A stretch of 21,648 bases of DNA from Actinomycetes bacterium (GTDB taxonomy: Bacteria; Actinomycetota; Coriobacteriia; Coriobacteriales; JAEZZM01), in NCBI GenBank assembly GCA_023418575.1, contig JAEZZM010000026.1, positions 1 through 21,648 of the forward strand, read 5' to 3'. Within the stretch, counting starts at the first letter, position 1. Each line of letters starts with the position of its first letter. This document shows positions 20,081 to 21,648 of the stretch, in pieces. The notes under the pieces are model-generated. The model did not search any database. It saw only the letters and a program-made list of their open reading frames with translations, and had not been told where the DNA came from. A program made the position numbers and the translations under genes.

Positions 20081-21648
20081 GCCTTAAGAGAGCTAACCAT
20101 GCTTATTGATTTCAGTTTGAAATGCATGGTTACCATAACTAGGATGGTAAATCCAAGGGTGATGAGGCAGGCATACGCATAAGAATCTAGAGCTATATGG
20201 CGCATGTACATGGCACTATCAATCTCTGCACTTCTCATAATGTAGGTACATAAGAGTTTGCCCAAGGGAAGTCCAAGAATTATGCCCATAACTGAAAGAG
20301 CAATATTTTCTCTAAAGATATATTTATCTATCTCAAGACGATAAAAGCCTAAAACCTTTAAGGTGGCAATTTCTCGGCTGCGCTCCTCTATATTGATGTT
20401 GGTAAGGTTGTAGAGAACAATTAACACCAGCGAGCCTGAAAGCACAATGAAAAGCAAGATCATCATATTTAAGCTTTGTTTGAGATTATTAAAAGGTGTA
20501 GCAATATCTTCAGGCAGACTTATAGAAGAGATAGAACTAAGCTCATCAAGTTCTTTTATCTGCTGACTGCGTTTCACTTGATCCTTAGATCCCTGAGCTA
20601 AAATGGTATTGAATTGTACGTCCTGATCAAACAAGCTCTTATATAAGTCTTGGCTGATAAAAGCTCTATGACCAACATAAAATTCTGCAATGCCACTTAC
20701 TTTTGCTTGTACACTCTTTTTAAGTTCTTTTTGTTCATTTAAGAGGTGTAAGTTTATGCTGTCTCCCACTTTGAGCTGCAATAGTTCTGACAAGCGTTGG
20801 CTAATTATGATGCCTTCATTATTAAGCCTTAACTCCTCATGCTTATCCTGAGTGCTTATAAGCTTAAACATCTTAGAAAGAGTTAGATTTTGCTCATCCA
20901 GATTAGCTCCGTTAGCACAAATAAGCTGAGCTTCTCTCACCACACCCTCAGTAAAGTGAGGACTTAAACTGTCTGAGCGAGCATTTAACAGCATGAGAGA
21001 GGCAGATGAGCCATTTTGCAGGTCTTTGCCTTCAGTAGCATAAGGAATGTCCTCACTACGAGCAGATTTATTTTCAAGCAAAATACTTTCATTGCTCATG
21101 AAAGCCCAGTTTTCCTTGCCCAGAATAGATGAGATGTGCTCTAGATCTTGCCCGAACTCTTGTTTTTCTTGCTGACTTGCCAATGTGTCACTTAATGGGT
21201 TACTTAATGTATTGCTAAGCTGCAAACTAATGTCATAGCGGTTTATCTCATAAAACTGCTTGTCGACAAAGGTTTTTATATGATCACCAATACCAAAACC
21301 GGTGAGCAATAGAGCAGTGCAGCCGGCAACGCCTAATACGGTCATAATAAGGCGCTGCTTATATCTAAAGAGATTTCGGGCAGATACTTTGCCGATAAAA
21401 CCAAGGCGTCTCCACAAAGGTTTAAATCTTTCTAAAAGAATCCTTTTACCAACCTGGGGTGAGCGCGCAATCATAAGTTGAGTTGGAGCTTCTTTTAAGG
21501 TGTATCTAATAGCAAAAGCAGAAGTGCCCAAGGTGATTGCTAATACGGATAGTGCAGCGATTATGCAGTCCTTGGGGTGCAGCTCCCAAATGAAGGGCAA
21601 ATCTGGATAAATGCCTGCGTATGAAAGCCAGATAGTTTTTGGAATTAG
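20071..21648 (-). CDS. FtsX-family ABC transporter permease, C-terminal part (5' end beyond window)
   Basis: The frame is open to the window edge, so the true start lies beyond 21648; 526 residues are visible. A membrane helix (IIAALSVLAITLGTSAFAI) is followed by a cytoplasmic stretch, then ARNLFRYKQRLIMTVLGVAG leading into a helix: the start of the second half of a long MacB/FtsX permease. Next come about 250 extracytoplasmic residues and a terminal FtsX domain with three or four helices, including the characteristic NIEERSREIATLKVLGF. The missing N-terminal half would hold the first FtsX unit. Such permeases work with a cytoplasmic ATPase, often encoded next door, in export or in envelope and peptide-stress functions; the substrate cannot be told from this part. 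A tandem duplication overlaps its stop codon. Confidence 0.88.
   Translation of the reverse strand, partial: LIPKTIWLSYAGIYPDLPFIWELHPKDCIIAALSVLAITLGTSAFAIRYTLKEAPTQLMIARSPQVGKRILLERFKPLWRRLGFIGKVSARNLFRYKQRLIMTVLGVAGCTALLLTGFGIGDHIKTFVDKQFYEINRYDISLQLSNTLSNPLSDTLASQQEKQEFGQDLEHISSILGKENWAFMSNESILLENKSARSEDIPYATEGKDLQNGSSASLMLLNARSDSLSPHFTEGVVREAQLICANGANLDEQNLTLSKMFKLISTQDKHEELRLNNEGIIISQRLSELLQLKVGDSINLHLLNEQKELKKSVQAKVSGIAEFYVGHRAFISQDLYKSLFDQDVQFNTILAQGSKDQVKRSQQIKELDELSSISSISLPEDIATPFNNLKQSLNMMILLFIVLSGSLVLIVLYNLTNINIEERSREIATLKVLGFYRLEIDKYIFRENIALSVMGIILGLPLGKLLCTYIMRSAEIDSAMYMRHIALDSYAYACLITLGFTILVMVTMHFKLKSISMVSSLKAIE

Noticed and set aside
1..21648. tRNA, rRNA, insertion sequence, prophage or origin
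   Set aside because: I saw no cloverleaf with conserved T-loop, no transposase or integrase protein, no terminal inverted repeats around gene groups and no cluster of DnaA boxes.

Overview
The window comes from a Gram-positive, moderately AT-rich bacterium. Two proteins end in LPKTG cell-wall sorting signals, a twin-arginine lipoprotein sits beside an OmpR-type two-component pair, and there is a lipoprotein flavin reductase of a kind common in anaerobic Coriobacteriia. Gene content and style point to the Atopobium/Fannyhessea group (Coriobacteriia), perhaps a mucosal species such as Fannyhessea vaginae. That assignment is inference from recognition, not a database match.

Layout. 1-441 (+): the 3' end of adenylosuccinate lyase, closed by a strong intrinsic terminator. 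462-4631 (-): a very large secreted M60-type zinc metallopeptidase with a beta-helix-like N-terminal part, degenerate 14-residue repeats and a C-terminal membrane anchor. 4980-5393 (-): a short-chain flavodoxin with its own terminator. 5543-6393 (-): an LPKTG surface protein whose signal peptide is out of frame with the rest, apparently by one base in a run of five C. 6675-8654 (-): a flavinylated FAD-dependent reductase lipoprotein. 8826-9479 (-): a cytidylate-kinase-like P-loop protein.

From 9613 the genes read to the right. First comes a Tat-exported lipoprotein, then an OmpR-family response regulator (11265) and its histidine kinase (12081), then a small two-helix membrane protein (13858). 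A 14-bp perfect stem followed by T residues separates regulator and kinase. The lipoprotein plus regulator plus kinase set recalls the actinobacterial MtrA-MtrB-LpqB module, although the gene order differs.

After about 510 bases of non-coding DNA, rich in regulatory-looking structure (four TAGTTTT copies spaced 11-12 bp, a terminator, a nested dyad beside an extended -10, a run of nine G and a possible 7-codon leader), comes a 1571-residue LPKTG adhesin (15162-19877). It has an SdrD-B-like domain, two 98-residue repeats and ten MucBP-like repeats. Its only cysteines are ten, spaced almost regularly at repeat boundaries. The window ends in the C-terminal part of an FtsX-family ABC permease (-).

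Overall this is a cell-envelope region: a mucinase-like peptidase, a mucin-binding-type adhesin and a second wall protein around an envelope-sensing two-component system. The most unusual signals are the two homopolymer tracts associated with the two LPXTG genes (possible phase variation or assembly error), the cysteine-punctuated repeat array, and the hairpin between regulator and kinase.
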